IMG/VR virus record: IMGVR_UViG_3300044644_001692
Span: 1 to 42,318 of that record
Direction: 5' to 3' (one strand)
DNA: 42,318 bases
From: a virus
Part shown: positions 15,546-21,973 of the stretch, in pieces
How positions within the stretch are numbered: position 1 is the stretch's first letter
Layout: each line of letters starts with the position of its first letter
The notes under the pieces: model-generated
Told to the model about the DNA's origin: nothing
Seen by the model: the letters and a program-made list of their open reading frames with translations, nothing else
Database searches by the model: none
Position numbers and translations under genes: made by a program

Positions 15546-15575
15546 TGTAGGCATATGTTGGCAACTGTTGGCATG
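15546..15575. repeat. Three 10-bp phased TGTNGGCA iterons upstream of dnaB block
   Basis: Exact units at 15546-15555 (TGTAGGCATA), 15556-15565 (TGTTGGCAAC) and 15566-15575 (TGTTGGCATG). The same motif with the same 10-base step occurs at 22823, 22911, 22961 and 23321. The step places all copies on one helix face, as for a cooperatively binding regulator. A 25-codon frame on the minus strand covers them but is unconvincing. Confidence 0.75.
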
Positions 15576-15579
15576 CGGA

Positions 15580-15834
15580 TCAAGGGTTTTTTATTGGCCA
15601 TTTTTTGAGGTGCCCGAAGTCCCGTGGTTCGCTGCAGGAGGTAACCTTGCCGCAGACCCCGCAGGTGTCTTCGTGCCAGGTGCTGACGTGGTCGGCAGAC
15701 ATGCCGCGGCCGCGCTTCTCGCCGCAGGGGCGGCAGATCCAGGCAGGGTAGGGCGGTGAGAAGATCGCCTCGTAGTTGCGCCGGTAGAGGTCGCCGTTGA
15801 CCGGCCGCGGGCTGTCCCCTTTGCCAGCGCTCAT
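15580..15834 (-). CDS. Small zinc-binding protein
   Basis: 84 residues starting MSAGKGDSPRPVNGDLYRRN (15832-15834), a start I associate with short phage proteins of unknown role. Cys pairs CRPC (WICRPCGEKRGRG) and CGVC (DTCGVCGKV) make a two-knuckle zinc site. ATGA overlap with the upstream 88-residue gene. Likely nucleic-acid or protein adaptor in the replication operon. Confidence 0.65.
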   Translation of the reverse strand: MSAGKGDSPRPVNGDLYRRNYEAIFSPPYPAWICRPCGEKRGRGMSADHVSTWHEDTCGVCGKVTSCSEPRDFGHLKKWPIKNP

Positions 15835-16097
15835 AGCTCGTACGCCTCCCGCTTGACGCTGCATTCCTCCCAGAATTGCTTTCGGTAGTGCTCTTCCAGT
15901 TGCTCCATCTGCTCCATGGCGAGGTCGTCCTCCACAATGCGCTCAAGATCCCAGCTCATCGGCAGGTGTTTGACGCGGGAGCGGGCCTCAAGGCGGACTT
16001 CCCGCGGAACCCGCTTGATCTTGCCGGGGATGCAGAGATCAAGCAGGAACCGGCGGGCGGATGCGATGGCGCGGGCCTGCTCGCAGGGCGTGCTCAT
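15831..16097 (-). CDS. Hypothetical replication-operon protein
   Basis: 88 residues, charged and helical: MSTPCEQARAIASARRFLLD, then IPGKIKRVPREVRLEARSRV and a long acidic helix (MEQMEQLEEHYRKQFWEEC). Coupled to both neighbours by ATGA overlaps. The helical second half could form a coiled coil. No family recognised. Confidence 0.65.
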   Translation of the reverse strand: MSTPCEQARAIASARRFLLDLCIPGKIKRVPREVRLEARSRVKHLPMSWDLERIVEDDLAMEQMEQLEEHYRKQFWEECSVKREAYEL

Positions 16098-16306
16098 AGC
16101 GGCTGGGCAGCCTCGAGGAGCGCCTCATGCTTGTCGTGAGCCACGTCCTCCGACAGCGCGGCGCACCGCTCAAGGGCGCGCTTGAGCCGATTGTTGCGCT
16201 TAAGTAGCTCGCGGACGCGCTCCTCCAGAGCTAGCTCGTTGTAGGCGCCAAAGTTGTTGCCGAAGCCGATCTCGCCGACAACCAAGTCAGGGATCATGGT
16301 GCTCAT
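16094..16306 (-). CDS. Small coiled-coil-like protein
   Basis: 70 residues: a Gly/Asn-rich head (VVGEIGFGNNFGAYNEL) followed by a heptad-like helix (LEERVRELLKRNNRLKRALE). The helix is leucine-rich and could dimerise. ATGA overlaps on both sides. Function unknown. Confidence 0.6.
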   Translation of the reverse strand: MSTMIPDLVVGEIGFGNNFGAYNELALEERVRELLKRNNRLKRALERCAALSEDVAHDKHEALLEAAQPL

Positions 16307-16476
16307 TGGCGCTTATGCTTCTCGGCGGCGAGCTGCTCGACCAGGGCGCGCAGGGCCATGATCGTGGCAACTGCCTCGTCGGCGATTTCTTGGACGTAGG
16401 CGACGTTGATGTTGAGGTAGTTGGTTTTCGGCGCCTTGCGGGCGCTCGCCTTTTTGGTGCTTTTGGCGGGTTTCAT
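16303..16476 (-). CDS. Small basic/helical protein
   Basis: 57 residues: a Lys-rich N-terminal tail (MKPAKSTKKASARKAPKTNY) and a helical body (LNINVAYVQEIADEAVATIM) ending AEKHKRQ. ATG at 16474-16476; its stop overlaps the next start (ATGA). Just upstream is a short A/T-rich spacer. No family recognised. Confidence 0.55.
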   Translation of the reverse strand: MKPAKSTKKASARKAPKTNYLNINVAYVQEIADEAVATIMALRALVEQLAAEKHKRQ

Positions 16477-16492
16477 AAATATTTAAATAGTA

Positions 16493-17065
16493 TTAAGCAG
16501 GGTATGGGACATCGGCTGTACTATGGGTCAAAGATTCTTGGGAATATGTAGCCGCGACCTGGTCAAGAAGCTCCCAGTTGTCGGGGGCGCGGTCGGCCAT
16601 AAGCTCGCCATGCACGCCGCGAGAAACCATGCGGGCTACTTTTCTGAATTCTTGCGGCTGGTAGTTCGTGCTAACCCGATTGGCAAACTCAGATCTTGTG
16701 TAAAAAAGCCACTGCTTGCGGTCGGGCAGATAGGCCGCTAACACGTCGTAGGCGTGCCGTGAGTACGGCTTATTATTGCGAGCAGTGTTGTAAATTTTGT
16801 AGGCGCCTTGGCGAGGAGTCCAAATGCCGGTTTTCTCTTGAATTACTAATGGCCGACCCGGCGGTTTGCGGATGATGTGATCAAAATCTCTGCCGCCTCC
16901 AATGTTGACTGCAACTTCGTAGCCGCGCTCTAGAGCTGCAATTTCAAAACGCTTTTCAACAATTGCGCCTTTTGGGCCAGGGTGAATCTGCACAGCGGCT
17001 GCCCCACCCTCGGTCACCGCCGAGTGCTCGCCATCCTCAACTGCAAATAGCGCTGGCTGCGTCAC
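16493..17065 (-). CDS. PD-(D/E)XK nuclease-like protein
   Basis: 190 residues. A central core AIVEKRFEIAALERGYEVAV, then GGGRDFDHIIRKPPGRPLVI-QEKTG, shows Asp followed by Q-x-K-type strand residues (IQEKTG) as in PDDEXK_5-like endonucleases. Downstream come an Arg/Tyr-rich region (YKIYNTARNNKPYSRHAYDV) and YLPDRKQWLFYTRSEF. It resembles the protein at 18303..18812 in architecture. Overlaps the initiator gene's end by ATGA. Candidate branch- or end-processing nuclease; activity unproven because the catalytic Glu/Gln is ambiguous. Confidence 0.6.
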   Translation of the reverse strand: MTQPALFAVEDGEHSAVTEGGAAAVQIHPGPKGAIVEKRFEIAALERGYEVAVNIGGGRDFDHIIRKPPGRPLVIQEKTGIWTPRQGAYKIYNTARNNKPYSRHAYDVLAAYLPDRKQWLFYTRSEFANRVSTNYQPQEFRKVARMVSRGVHGELMADRAPDNWELLDQVAATYSQESLTHSTADVPYPA

Positions 17066-17901
17066 GCTGCGTTCTCCTTCTCAAATTGTTCGCGCATCTC
17101 GGCAAGGCTGCGCTCAAGGGCGGTTTGTTTGGGGCGGCCTTGGGGTGGCAGCTCGACGATCACGGGCTTGGCCGGGGCTTCGACGAAGCAGCCGCGCCAG
17201 CCGTGCTTGACCGACTTGCGCAGGGCTTCGACCGCGGCGGCTTCGTTGACGGCGGCGAGGTCATCGATGATGCGCTTGGCCGCAGTGGGCGTGAGCGGGG
17301 CGCGCAGCTCGCGGCGGTGTTGGGCGAACTCGGCCCAGGCGCGGGCGAGGCCGGAACCATGAGGCAGCGGAATAGATGCTGGGTCGAATTTGGGAGCGGT
17401 GGCGCGTTTTGGTTTGGGTGCCGCTACTTCCGAGAAAGAAGGATGCGAAGGCGATGAAATCGCCGGAGCTGGCGCGTCAGCGCTTGTGTTAATAGTCTTA
17501 TTAAGTCTACTAGTCTTATAGGGGTCAGCTACTGACCCATGAGTGTCGCCATTTGACCCATAAGCGTCAGCATTTGACCCATATGGGTCAGTAGCTGACC
17601 GGTCAGATGCTGACACTTCGGGGTGCTGACCAACGCGCAAAAGCTGATACTTGGCGGCAGTTCCAGGGCCACCGGCTCGAAGCACCTTGATTTCTCCGGC
17701 GTCAATAAGCCGGCGCAGGGCATCCTTGACGCCGTTGCGACTTTTTAGCCCAGAGCGCTCCTGCAGCATGGCAACCGTCATGCTGGCCTCGTTGGGCGTT
17801 TCTTTGGGTGCGCGCCAAGCCAGCACCGTAAGGACCATCTTGGCCGCCACGTCTTGCAGGTTGCAGATGTTCACTGCGTAGTTGGCTGCAGCTACGCTCA
17901 T
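17062..17901 (-). CDS. Replication initiator, lambda O / DnaD-like, with origin inside the gene
   Basis: 279 residues. N-terminal winged helix (~residues 5-90): VAAKMVLTVLAWRAPKETPN, MTVAMLQERSGLKSRNGVKD, then the recognition/wing part ALRRLIDAGEIKVLRAGG. Residues ~100-135 are four 7-residue repeats (SATDPYG, SNADAYG, SNGDTHG, SVADPYK) encoded by 21-bp DNA iterons. The C-terminal half is a proline-rich linker plus a helical domain (GLARAWAEFAQHRRELRAPL, SVKHGWRGCFVEAP), suited to helicase contact. The layout matches lambda O: the protein binds iterons in its own gene and recruits helicase, here a phage DnaB a few genes downstream. Start 17899-17901 overlaps the upstream stop by ATGA. Confidence 0.8.
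   Translation of the reverse strand: MSVAAANYAVNICNLQDVAAKMVLTVLAWRAPKETPNEASMTVAMLQERSGLKSRNGVKDALRRLIDAGEIKVLRAGGPGTAAKYQLLRVGQHPEVSASDRSATDPYGSNADAYGSNGDTHGSVADPYKTSRLNKTINTSADAPAPAISSPSHPSFSEVAAPKPKRATAPKFDPASIPLPHGSGLARAWAEFAQHRRELRAPLTPTAAKRIIDDLAAVNEAAAVEALRKSVKHGWRGCFVEAPAKPVIVELPPQGRPKQTALERSLAEMREQFEKENAA
17484..17616. other. Candidate phage replication origin (iterons plus AT-rich unwinding region)
   Basis: On the minus strand, four consecutive 21-base units begin near 17603 and end near 17520, each of the form GGTCA-N4-CTGAC-like plus a TAT/CAT end. The outer units contain the dyads GGTCAGCTACTGACC and GGTCAGTAGCTGACC; 17523-17540 and 17583-17600 are exact inverted copies, and 17575-17590 is the palindrome TGACCCATATGGGTCA. 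A partial extra unit sits at ~17606-17616. Beside the iterons, 17484-17519 is AT-rich with repeats TAGTCTTA and AAGTCTA. Iterons plus adjacent AT-rich DNA inside the initiator gene is the lambda ori design. Confidence 0.75.
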
Positions 17902-18299
17902 CGGCGCCACCGGTTGCGGCGGATGCCGTCGCGGTTCTCAAAGACAAGGCGGCCCTCGGCGTCCGCCTTGACGTACACACACTTGATGCGCTCGCCGGCC
18001 GACCAGTCCGCGGCGTTTTGCACCGAGCAGATCACCGGCTCCGACCAGTCCGGCACTGAAACGTAGAGGAGGCGGCCGTTAGGGATCTTCTTGGGGAGGA
18101 CCGCGCCGGTGACCTCCTCGCCGGGTTGGTAGCCGACCTGCTTGGCCACTGTTTCGGCGAGCTGCTGGTCGGAGACTGGGGTGGCTTTAAGGATGTCTTC
18201 GGGGGTTGGCTTGGTGGGTTCCGCAGCGACAACCTGAGCGGGTTGACTGACGGGTTGACCGATTGCTGACTTTGCTTTTTCGATGAGGGCGTTGATCAT
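17898..18299 (-). CDS. Hypothetical protein of the replication operon
   Basis: 133 residues. N-terminal helix (MINALIEKAKSAIGQPV), a Pro/Ala/Gln-rich linker, then a beta-rich C-terminal domain (GRLLYVSVPDWSEPVICSVQ, GERIKCVYVKADAEGRLVFE) with a basic end (GIRRNRWRR). The C-terminal part looks like an OB or SH3-like barrel with a basic tail, consistent with nucleic-acid binding. ATGA overlap with the initiator suggests a partner role in initiation. No family recognised. Confidence 0.6.
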   Translation of the reverse strand: MINALIEKAKSAIGQPVSQPAQVVAAEPTKPTPEDILKATPVSDQQLAETVAKQVGYQPGEEVTGAVLPKKIPNGRLLYVSVPDWSEPVICSVQNAADWSAGERIKCVYVKADAEGRLVFENRDGIRRNRWRR

Positions 18300-18302
18300 A
18301 AA

Positions 18303-18812
18303 TTAGGCTTTCAGCGCGTCTTCGATGACGTGCCAGTTGTTGAGGGTTGAGAGGTCGGTGACCTGCACTTGGTGCTGGCCAGCGATTGAGGCGAGGGGCC
18401 AAAACCGGAAGGCCTCAGCCGGAGGGATATAGACGGCCAAAATGTCGAAATCTCCGGGCTGGTAGAGGCGATATTTATCGGTCGGCCTGCCTGCGTCCGC
18501 AGCGCGGCGCCTGTCTTTTGATCCCCGAGCAGCGCCAACAACCACGCGCCAAGTATTCTTGTTCCACTGAGCCTTCTTAACCTGCACCGTCAGCGGCTTG
18601 TGCGGCGGCATCCAGATAATCGCATCCGCTTTCTGGCTATGGCCGATTGGCATCCAAGTGACAAAGCCGCGCTCTCTGGCGGCCTTCAGTAAACAGATCT
18701 CCTCAAGGCTGCCGTCGTTGCCTAGCGCGTTGTAATCGACAGGTTGCTTCGGAACCGTAACCTCCTTGACATTAAAGAGGTATTCGGGCGAGTCTTCGGC
18801 GATGAGTGTCAT
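18303..18812 (-). CDS. PD-(D/E)XK endonuclease-like protein (PDDEXK_5 type)
   Basis: 169 residues. GNDGSLEEICLLKAARERGF, then IGHSQKADAIIWMPPHKPLT, VQVKKAQWNKN gives the Glu in the first helix, Asp in ADAIIW, and Q-x-K (VQVKKA): the nuclease pattern of viral PDDEXK_5 endonucleases. Later KYRLYQPGDFDILAVYIP is typical of that family's second half. First long gene after the promoter/operator region at 18902-18976. Relative of 16493..17065 by layout. Possible junction or host-DNA nuclease. Confidence 0.65.
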   Translation of the reverse strand: MTLIAEDSPEYLFNVKEVTVPKQPVDYNALGNDGSLEEICLLKAARERGFVTWMPIGHSQKADAIIWMPPHKPLTVQVKKAQWNKNTWRVVVGAARGSKDRRRAADAGRPTDKYRLYQPGDFDILAVYIPPAEAFRFWPLASIAGQHQVQVTDLSTLNNWHVIEDALKA

Positions 18813-18818
18813 AGTGTT

Positions 18819-18908
18819 TTATCCAAAATTTCGCAAGTCCTTACCGGTGGCGGGGTTATGAAAAAATGAAAACGTCTTACCGCCCCCTCCGCTGGTACCC
18901 CGTCTCAT
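18819..18908 (-). CDS. Possible leaderless 29-residue peptide
   Basis: MRRGTSGGGGKTFSFFHNPA followed by TGKDLRNFG. The ATG lies only about 11 bases after a TATAAT box (18919-18924), so a transcript from it would be almost leaderless. Its stop is 6 bases before the nuclease gene start. The Gly-rich, basic sequence resembles no family. It may be a leader peptide or simply untranslated 5' sequence. Confidence 0.3.
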   Translation of the reverse strand: MRRGTSGGGGKTFSFFHNPATGKDLRNFG

Positions 18909-18976
18909 TATCAATTCAATTATACATGACTTTGATTGGATTCTGCTGTTATGATGAGACGGACACTGTTGTCTCA
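18902..18976 (-). promoter_or_regulatory. Promoter/operator region of the replication operon
   Basis: A perfect -10 TATAAT on the minus strand (18924-18919) with a poor -35 (AGCAGA at 17-base spacing). Around it lie three GTCTCA/TGAGAC half-sites: 18902-18907, 18955-18960 and 18971-18976. The last two form a perfect dyad TGAGAC-N10-GTCTCA with ACACTGT between. The half-sites bracket the -10 box like a multi-operator repressor/activator site. It lies in the 200-base gap between the HTH-protein gene and the nuclease gene. Confidence 0.6.
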
Positions 18977-19011
18977 ATAAGGCGCAATCTGCGGTAGAAT
19001 CAGCTCGCATA

Positions 19012-19602
19012 TTATTGAAGCGGCTCAGTCTCAATCTCAATAGCAGCAGCCGGCAGGGCAGCAGCCTTTTGCGCCTCGGCCGACACTGCGCCGACCGGTT
19101 CAAACGCCACGTCAATCACCTGGTCGCTCTTCCGCAGCCCTGACACGAAGTCCTGCCAAGCGTCAGCCGCCGGAGCCATCACGTGCTCAACACGCTGCGT
19201 TGCGCCGCCGCTCAACAGCTCTGCCTTCTCGCTTGCCACCGCCGACATGATGACGAGGCCGTGGTCCTTCATATCCGGCACACGATCAAGCAGTTCCGCG
19301 GTGCCGACAGCTGCGAGCGTCTTCCAATTGTTGGCCGCCGTCTGTCGCGCCTTCTCAAGCGCCTCGGGCCGGTTGCGGATCAGCGCGATGATCGTGTGGA
19401 ACGATGTGTTGAACGCTCGAGCGATGCGTGTGGCCGGCATGCCGCCAACATGCGCGGCGAGGATTTCAGCGACCTTGCCCGGAGGCACGTCTTCGCCGGT
19501 GTGGCCTTGGACGCTGACGATAGTGCGGCCATCCTCAACCTCAACCAGTTTGGTTGACTTGGCGGTGCCGCGTGGTTTGCTGCGTGTTTTAGGTCTTCCC
19601 AT
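19012..19602 (-). CDS. HTH DNA-binding protein (regulator or small-terminase-like)
   Basis: 196 residues from MGRPKTRSKPRGTAK (19600-19602). Residues ~40-85 contain a helix-turn-helix: ILAAHVGGMPATRIARAFNT then SFHTIIALIRNRPEALEKAR, followed by a long helical region (AANNWKTLAAVGTAELLDRV) and a less ordered Ala/Glu-rich C-terminus. The HTH-plus-coiled-helix build resembles both small terminase subunits (which bind pac DNA) and phage regulators. The GTCTCA dyads lie just beyond its 3' end and could be its targets. Its stop is ~100 bases before the TATAAT promoter. Confidence 0.6.
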   Translation of the reverse strand: MGRPKTRSKPRGTAKSTKLVEVEDGRTIVSVQGHTGEDVPPGKVAEILAAHVGGMPATRIARAFNTSFHTIIALIRNRPEALEKARQTAANNWKTLAAVGTAELLDRVPDMKDHGLVIMSAVASEKAELLSGGATQRVEHVMAPAADAWQDFVSGLRKSDQVIDVAFEPVGAVSAEAQKAAALPAAAIEIETEPLQ

Positions 19603-19603
19603 A

Positions 19604-19810
19604 TTAGTGTCTGGCGAACTCGCCGTGGAGTTGCCCGCGGGTCTGCTTGACCCAAGCGGCGGCGTCTTCAAGGCGGCGGAAGTATTTGCTGTACGTTGTT
19701 TCGCCCATCCGCTGCCCATTTAGCGGCACATTTCCATCAGAGAAGCGCCTTGAAACCGCCGCAGAATTACTCTGAAGCGCCCGCGGATTATTTTCGACCA
19801 AGGCGATCAC
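19604..19810 (-). CDS. Small hypothetical protein
   Basis: 68 residues with GTG start (19808-19810) overlapping the previous stop by GTGA. Basic, with a helical C-terminal half (YSKYFRRLEDAAAWVKQTRG). No family recognised. A shorter start at MGETTYSKYF is possible. Confidence 0.5.
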   Translation of the reverse strand: MIALVENNPRALQSNSAAVSRRFSDGNVPLNGQRMGETTYSKYFRRLEDAAAWVKQTRGQLHGEFARH

Positions 19811-20031
19811 CGCAAAATCCTCCCTCGATGCCTCCGCATCAGTGGCCGCAATGGCGCAATGCCCTGGTCCGTCTCAAAGATATGCAAATGCCCACCCTTG
19901 ACGGCCCGCGCGATCCGCTTCATGCCCATGTCCAAGAGCACGCCGGAGAGCCACGGGTCACGGCTCTGGACGTGCCAGATGTCGTCCTCGACCTGCCAGG
20001 CGCAGAGCTTGTCCGGTGCCGCGGCCTTCAT
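19807..20031 (-). CDS. Small hypothetical protein
   Basis: 74 residues: beta-rich core (LCAWQVEDDIWHVQSRDPWL, GGHLHIFETDQG) and a basic C-terminus (MRRHRGRILR). Aromatic and His residues suggest a small folded domain. Overlaps both neighbours by four bases. No family recognised. Confidence 0.55.
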   Translation of the reverse strand: MKAAAPDKLCAWQVEDDIWHVQSRDPWLSGVLLDMGMKRIARAVKGGHLHIFETDQGIAPLRPLMRRHRGRILR

Positions 20032-20249
20032 CTCAATCTCTCCCTGTAAGATTGCGTCAAATCATCCCACTCAAATCCCTTCGGCGCCCGCAGCCGCATC
20101 CAGCCGTCCCGCAGCGCGTACCAGCCTTCCATCTTGGAGTTAAACTCCCAGCTCGCCGGCGTGTTATGCGGTGCGGTGGCCCGCCAAGACGCCAAGGAGC
20201 AGCCTGCAAAGAGGCTGCAGGCGGCAAGCATGGCGAGCGCGCGGATCAC
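20028..20249 (-). CDS. Small lipoprotein
   Basis: 73 residues. GTG start at 20247-20249 with GGAGG eight bases upstream. MIRALAMLAACSLFAGC is a lipoprotein signal peptide with lipobox LFAG-C at residue ~17. The mature part is short and Trp-rich (ASWEFNSKMEGWYALRDGW). As an early-operon lipoprotein it could act in superinfection exclusion, but that is inference. The start codon overlaps the previous stop (GTGA). Confidence 0.6.
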   Translation of the reverse strand: MIRALAMLAACSLFAGCSLASWRATAPHNTPASWEFNSKMEGWYALRDGWMRLRAPKGFEWDDLTQSYRERLR

Positions 20250-20398
20250 TTGCGCTTCCTCCAGATCCTCTCGGCCACCGCCAACATGGCAGCCGCCGGC
20301 AAACACGGCCGCTCGCCGTGATACACCTTGGCGCCGGACTTCTCGTTGTCCCGCGCGGCGAGCCATTGTGTGACGAGGTCGATGTCGTGGGTGGTCAT
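20246..20398 (-). CDS. Small hypothetical protein after the methyltransferase
   Basis: 50 residues: MTTHDIDLVTQWLAARDNEK, then SGAKVYHGERPCLPAAAMLA, VAERIWRKRK. Helical and basic at the end. ATGA/GTGA overlaps with both neighbours show real translation coupling, and the sequence is protein-like. No family recognised. Confidence 0.6.
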   Translation of the reverse strand: MTTHDIDLVTQWLAARDNEKSGAKVYHGERPCLPAAAMLAVAERIWRKRK

Positions 20399-21555
20399 GG
20401 TGCTTCCTCCATCAGCTCGCCAACGAGAACTCGGAAAGCTCGCTCTGCGGTGGCAGGCACGACTCCATTGCCGAGGAGTCGCAGCTCATCGGTGCGATTG
20501 TCTGTGGAGATGTGCAGGACGGCATGGTCCAGCCGATGGGTAAGCCCATCAGCGTCTCGACCCAGCGAGGGTTGAGCTTGCCGGTCGCTCTCGCTTCCAC
20601 CTCCACATTCAGTTGCTTGTATTGAACTATGGTCGGATCTCGATGACCGCTCTTGTGGTCTTTCGCTTGGGGCGTTGCCCAAGAAACCATCTCGTTCAGA
20701 TTCTTCACGCCATGGCCCTTGGCTCTCATCGCCGCAATCTGCTCCGGTGTCTTCGGACCTTGGGCATCGTGGGCTTGTGGTGTCGCCCATTGTCTCGCCG
20801 TCGCTTCCAAAGACTTTGCTGATTGGTGATTCGGATTGCTGGAAACTCCTCTGGCGCCATGCGGACCCGTTTGAGTGTCGGGCGTCGGCCACGACTCTTG
20901 GCGGTTCCCATTCGTATTGCTGCTGGCCCGGGCGGCTTGGCCATGCATCACGCTGACAGCTTGTCCAAGCGTTTGTTCGCCAATCTTCGGACGGGAAGGC
21001 GGGTGTGTCCCAGTAATGGAATCTTTCCAGTCCCTCGCATTGGCGGTGGGCCAAGATGAAGACCCGCTTACGCTGATGGACTGCGCCGACTTCAGACGCT
21101 GAGAATATGCCCCACGTCGTTCGGTAACCCATTCCTGCCAAGTCTTGCAGCACGTCGGGAAGCCCAAGGCTGCAATGTCCTTCGACGTTTTCAAAAAAGC
21201 AGGCACCTGGTCGCATGAGAGCAATTCCGGCTGCGATAAACGGCCAGAGGTGTCTTGGGTCTTCGGCGCCGAGTCGCTTGCCGGCTGCGCTGAATGGCTG
21301 GCACGGATAGCCGCCACTGAGGATGTCCACGCGGCCGTGAAACTCGGACCATGGGAAGGTTTTAAGATCCGTCCAGATAGGAGCTGGGTCCAAGAGTCCC
21401 GCTTCCATTTTAGAGACCAAGTTCGCGCAGGCGAAACTTTCGATCTCACTAAAAGCGATTGTGCGCAGGCTTGGGATTGCTCGTTTAAGTCCGAGATCAA
21501 TGCCTCCGTATCCGGCACAAAGGCTGACGTGTGTAATTGCTTTGGTAGTATCCAC
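20395..21555 (-). CDS. DNA (cytosine-5)-methyltransferase
   Basis: 386 residues. Motif I THVSLCAGYGGIDLGLKRA (~8-26, SAM binding); motif IV GGYPCQPFSAAGKR with the catalytic Cys near residue 84; motif VI ENVEGH (~121); motif VIII QRKRVFILA (~160); C-terminal motif X LRLLGNGVVPATAERAFRV (~358-376). Between them lies the target-recognition region, made of ADARHSNG-, GDTTSPR- and GNAPSER-like repeats, as in phage orphan methyltransferases. GTG start (21553-21555) preceded by AAGGAG. No cognate endonuclease is adjacent, so it is probably an orphan enzyme protecting phage DNA or regulating. A second long frame overlaps the whole gene. Confidence 0.9.
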   Translation of the reverse strand: MDTTKAITHVSLCAGYGGIDLGLKRAIPSLRTIAFSEIESFACANLVSKMEAGLLDPAPIWTDLKTFPWSEFHGRVDILSGGYPCQPFSAAGKRLGAEDPRHLWPFIAAGIALMRPGACFFENVEGHCSLGLPDVLQDLAGMGYRTTWGIFSASEVGAVHQRKRVFILAHRQCEGLERFHYWDTPAFPSEDWRTNAWTSCQRDAWPSRPGQQQYEWEPPRVVADARHSNGSAWRQRSFQQSESPISKVFGSDGETMGDTTSPRCPRSEDTGADCGDESQGPWREESERDGFLGNAPSERPQERSSRSDHSSIQATECGGGSESDRQAQPSLGRDADGLTHRLDHAVLHISTDNRTDELRLLGNGVVPATAERAFRVLVGELMEEAP

Positions 21556-21557
21556 AT
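20412..21557 (-). CDS. Second long frame overlapping the methyltransferase (WPTPxARD-type protein)
   Basis: 381 codons open in another frame, ATG two bases upstream of the methyltransferase GTG (ATGTG) with the same AAGGAG. From about residue 110 it reads like a phage protein family I recall, often fused or adjacent to C5-methyltransferases: KTWQEWVTERRGAYSQRLKS, then repeats SSWPTANARDWKD, SWPTPDTQTG, WATPQAHDAQG, SWATPQAKDHKSG, and the ending LNPRWVETLMGLPIGWT. The first ~100 residues are less convincing. Either it is a genuine overprinted gene or one frame is a decayed relative of the other; reading-frame conservation would decide. Confidence 0.5.
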   Translation of the reverse strand: MWILPKQLHTSAFVPDTEALISDLNEQSQACAQSLLVRSKVSPARTWSLKWKRDSWTQLLSGRILKPSHGPSFTAAWTSSVAAIRASHSAQPASDSAPKTQDTSGRLSQPELLSCDQVPAFLKTSKDIAALGFPTCCKTWQEWVTERRGAYSQRLKSAQSISVSGSSSWPTANARDWKDSITGTHPPSRPKIGEQTLGQAVSVMHGQAARASSNTNGNRQESWPTPDTQTGPHGARGVSSNPNHQSAKSLEATARQWATPQAHDAQGPKTPEQIAAMRAKGHGVKNLNEMVSWATPQAKDHKSGHRDPTIVQYKQLNVEVEARATGKLNPRWVETLMGLPIGWTMPSCTSPQTIAPMSCDSSAMESCLPPQSELSEFSLAS

Positions 21558-21566
21558 TGTTGCTCC

Positions 21567-21785
21567 TTAAATGTTGCCCCAGTGGTGTCCGCAGCAGCGG
21601 TCGGCCTCGTACTCCGCGCGCTTATCCGCTTCCCACTCGGCGTCTTCCTCCGGCGTGCGAGGCGCGTAGGGGTCGTGCGGCACGCCGTACGCCTTGCTGC
21701 AGTCCTCCGCATCACGCGCCTCGATGTCCGCCTCGCGGCCCTCATCGCAGCAACGGTCGTCCGGGTCTCCGAGTTCGTAGCTCAT
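21567..21785 (-). CDS. Small acidic Cys-containing protein
   Basis: 72 residues: MSYELGDPDDRCCDEGREAD, acidic middle, and RCCGHHWGN near the C-terminus. The Cys/His set (CC...C...CC-HH) could bind a metal. It lies just upstream of the methyltransferase with the AAGGAG for that gene overlapping its end. ATGA overlap on the other side. No family recognised. Confidence 0.55.
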   Translation of the reverse strand: MSYELGDPDDRCCDEGREADIEARDAEDCSKAYGVPHDPYAPRTPEEDAEWEADKRAEYEADRCCGHHWGNI

Positions 21786-21973
21786 AAGCCAGCCTCCTTG
21801 GCACAAGCGTCCAGCGCCGGGTTTAGCTTGCGGCGCGCTTCAAGTTCCTTGCAGAACTCTTTGAATGCTCCCTGGTTGATGGCAGTCCACCAACTCAGCG
21901 CCCAGACGAGGTCTAAAGTCATCCGGGCGCTAAACATCATCGCTGACGCGATCGGGTCTTTGTCGCTGCTCAT
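21782..21973 (-). CDS. Small hypothetical protein
   Basis: 63 residues: MSSDKDPIASAMMFSARMTL, then an amphipathic/hydrophobic stretch with Trp (DLVWALSWWTAINQGAFKEF) and a charged tail (CKELEARRKLNPALDACAKE). Possibly peripheral to membrane. ATGA overlaps on both sides. Function unknown. Confidence 0.55.
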   Translation of the reverse strand: MSSDKDPIASAMMFSARMTLDLVWALSWWTAINQGAFKEFCKELEARRKLNPALDACAKEAGL

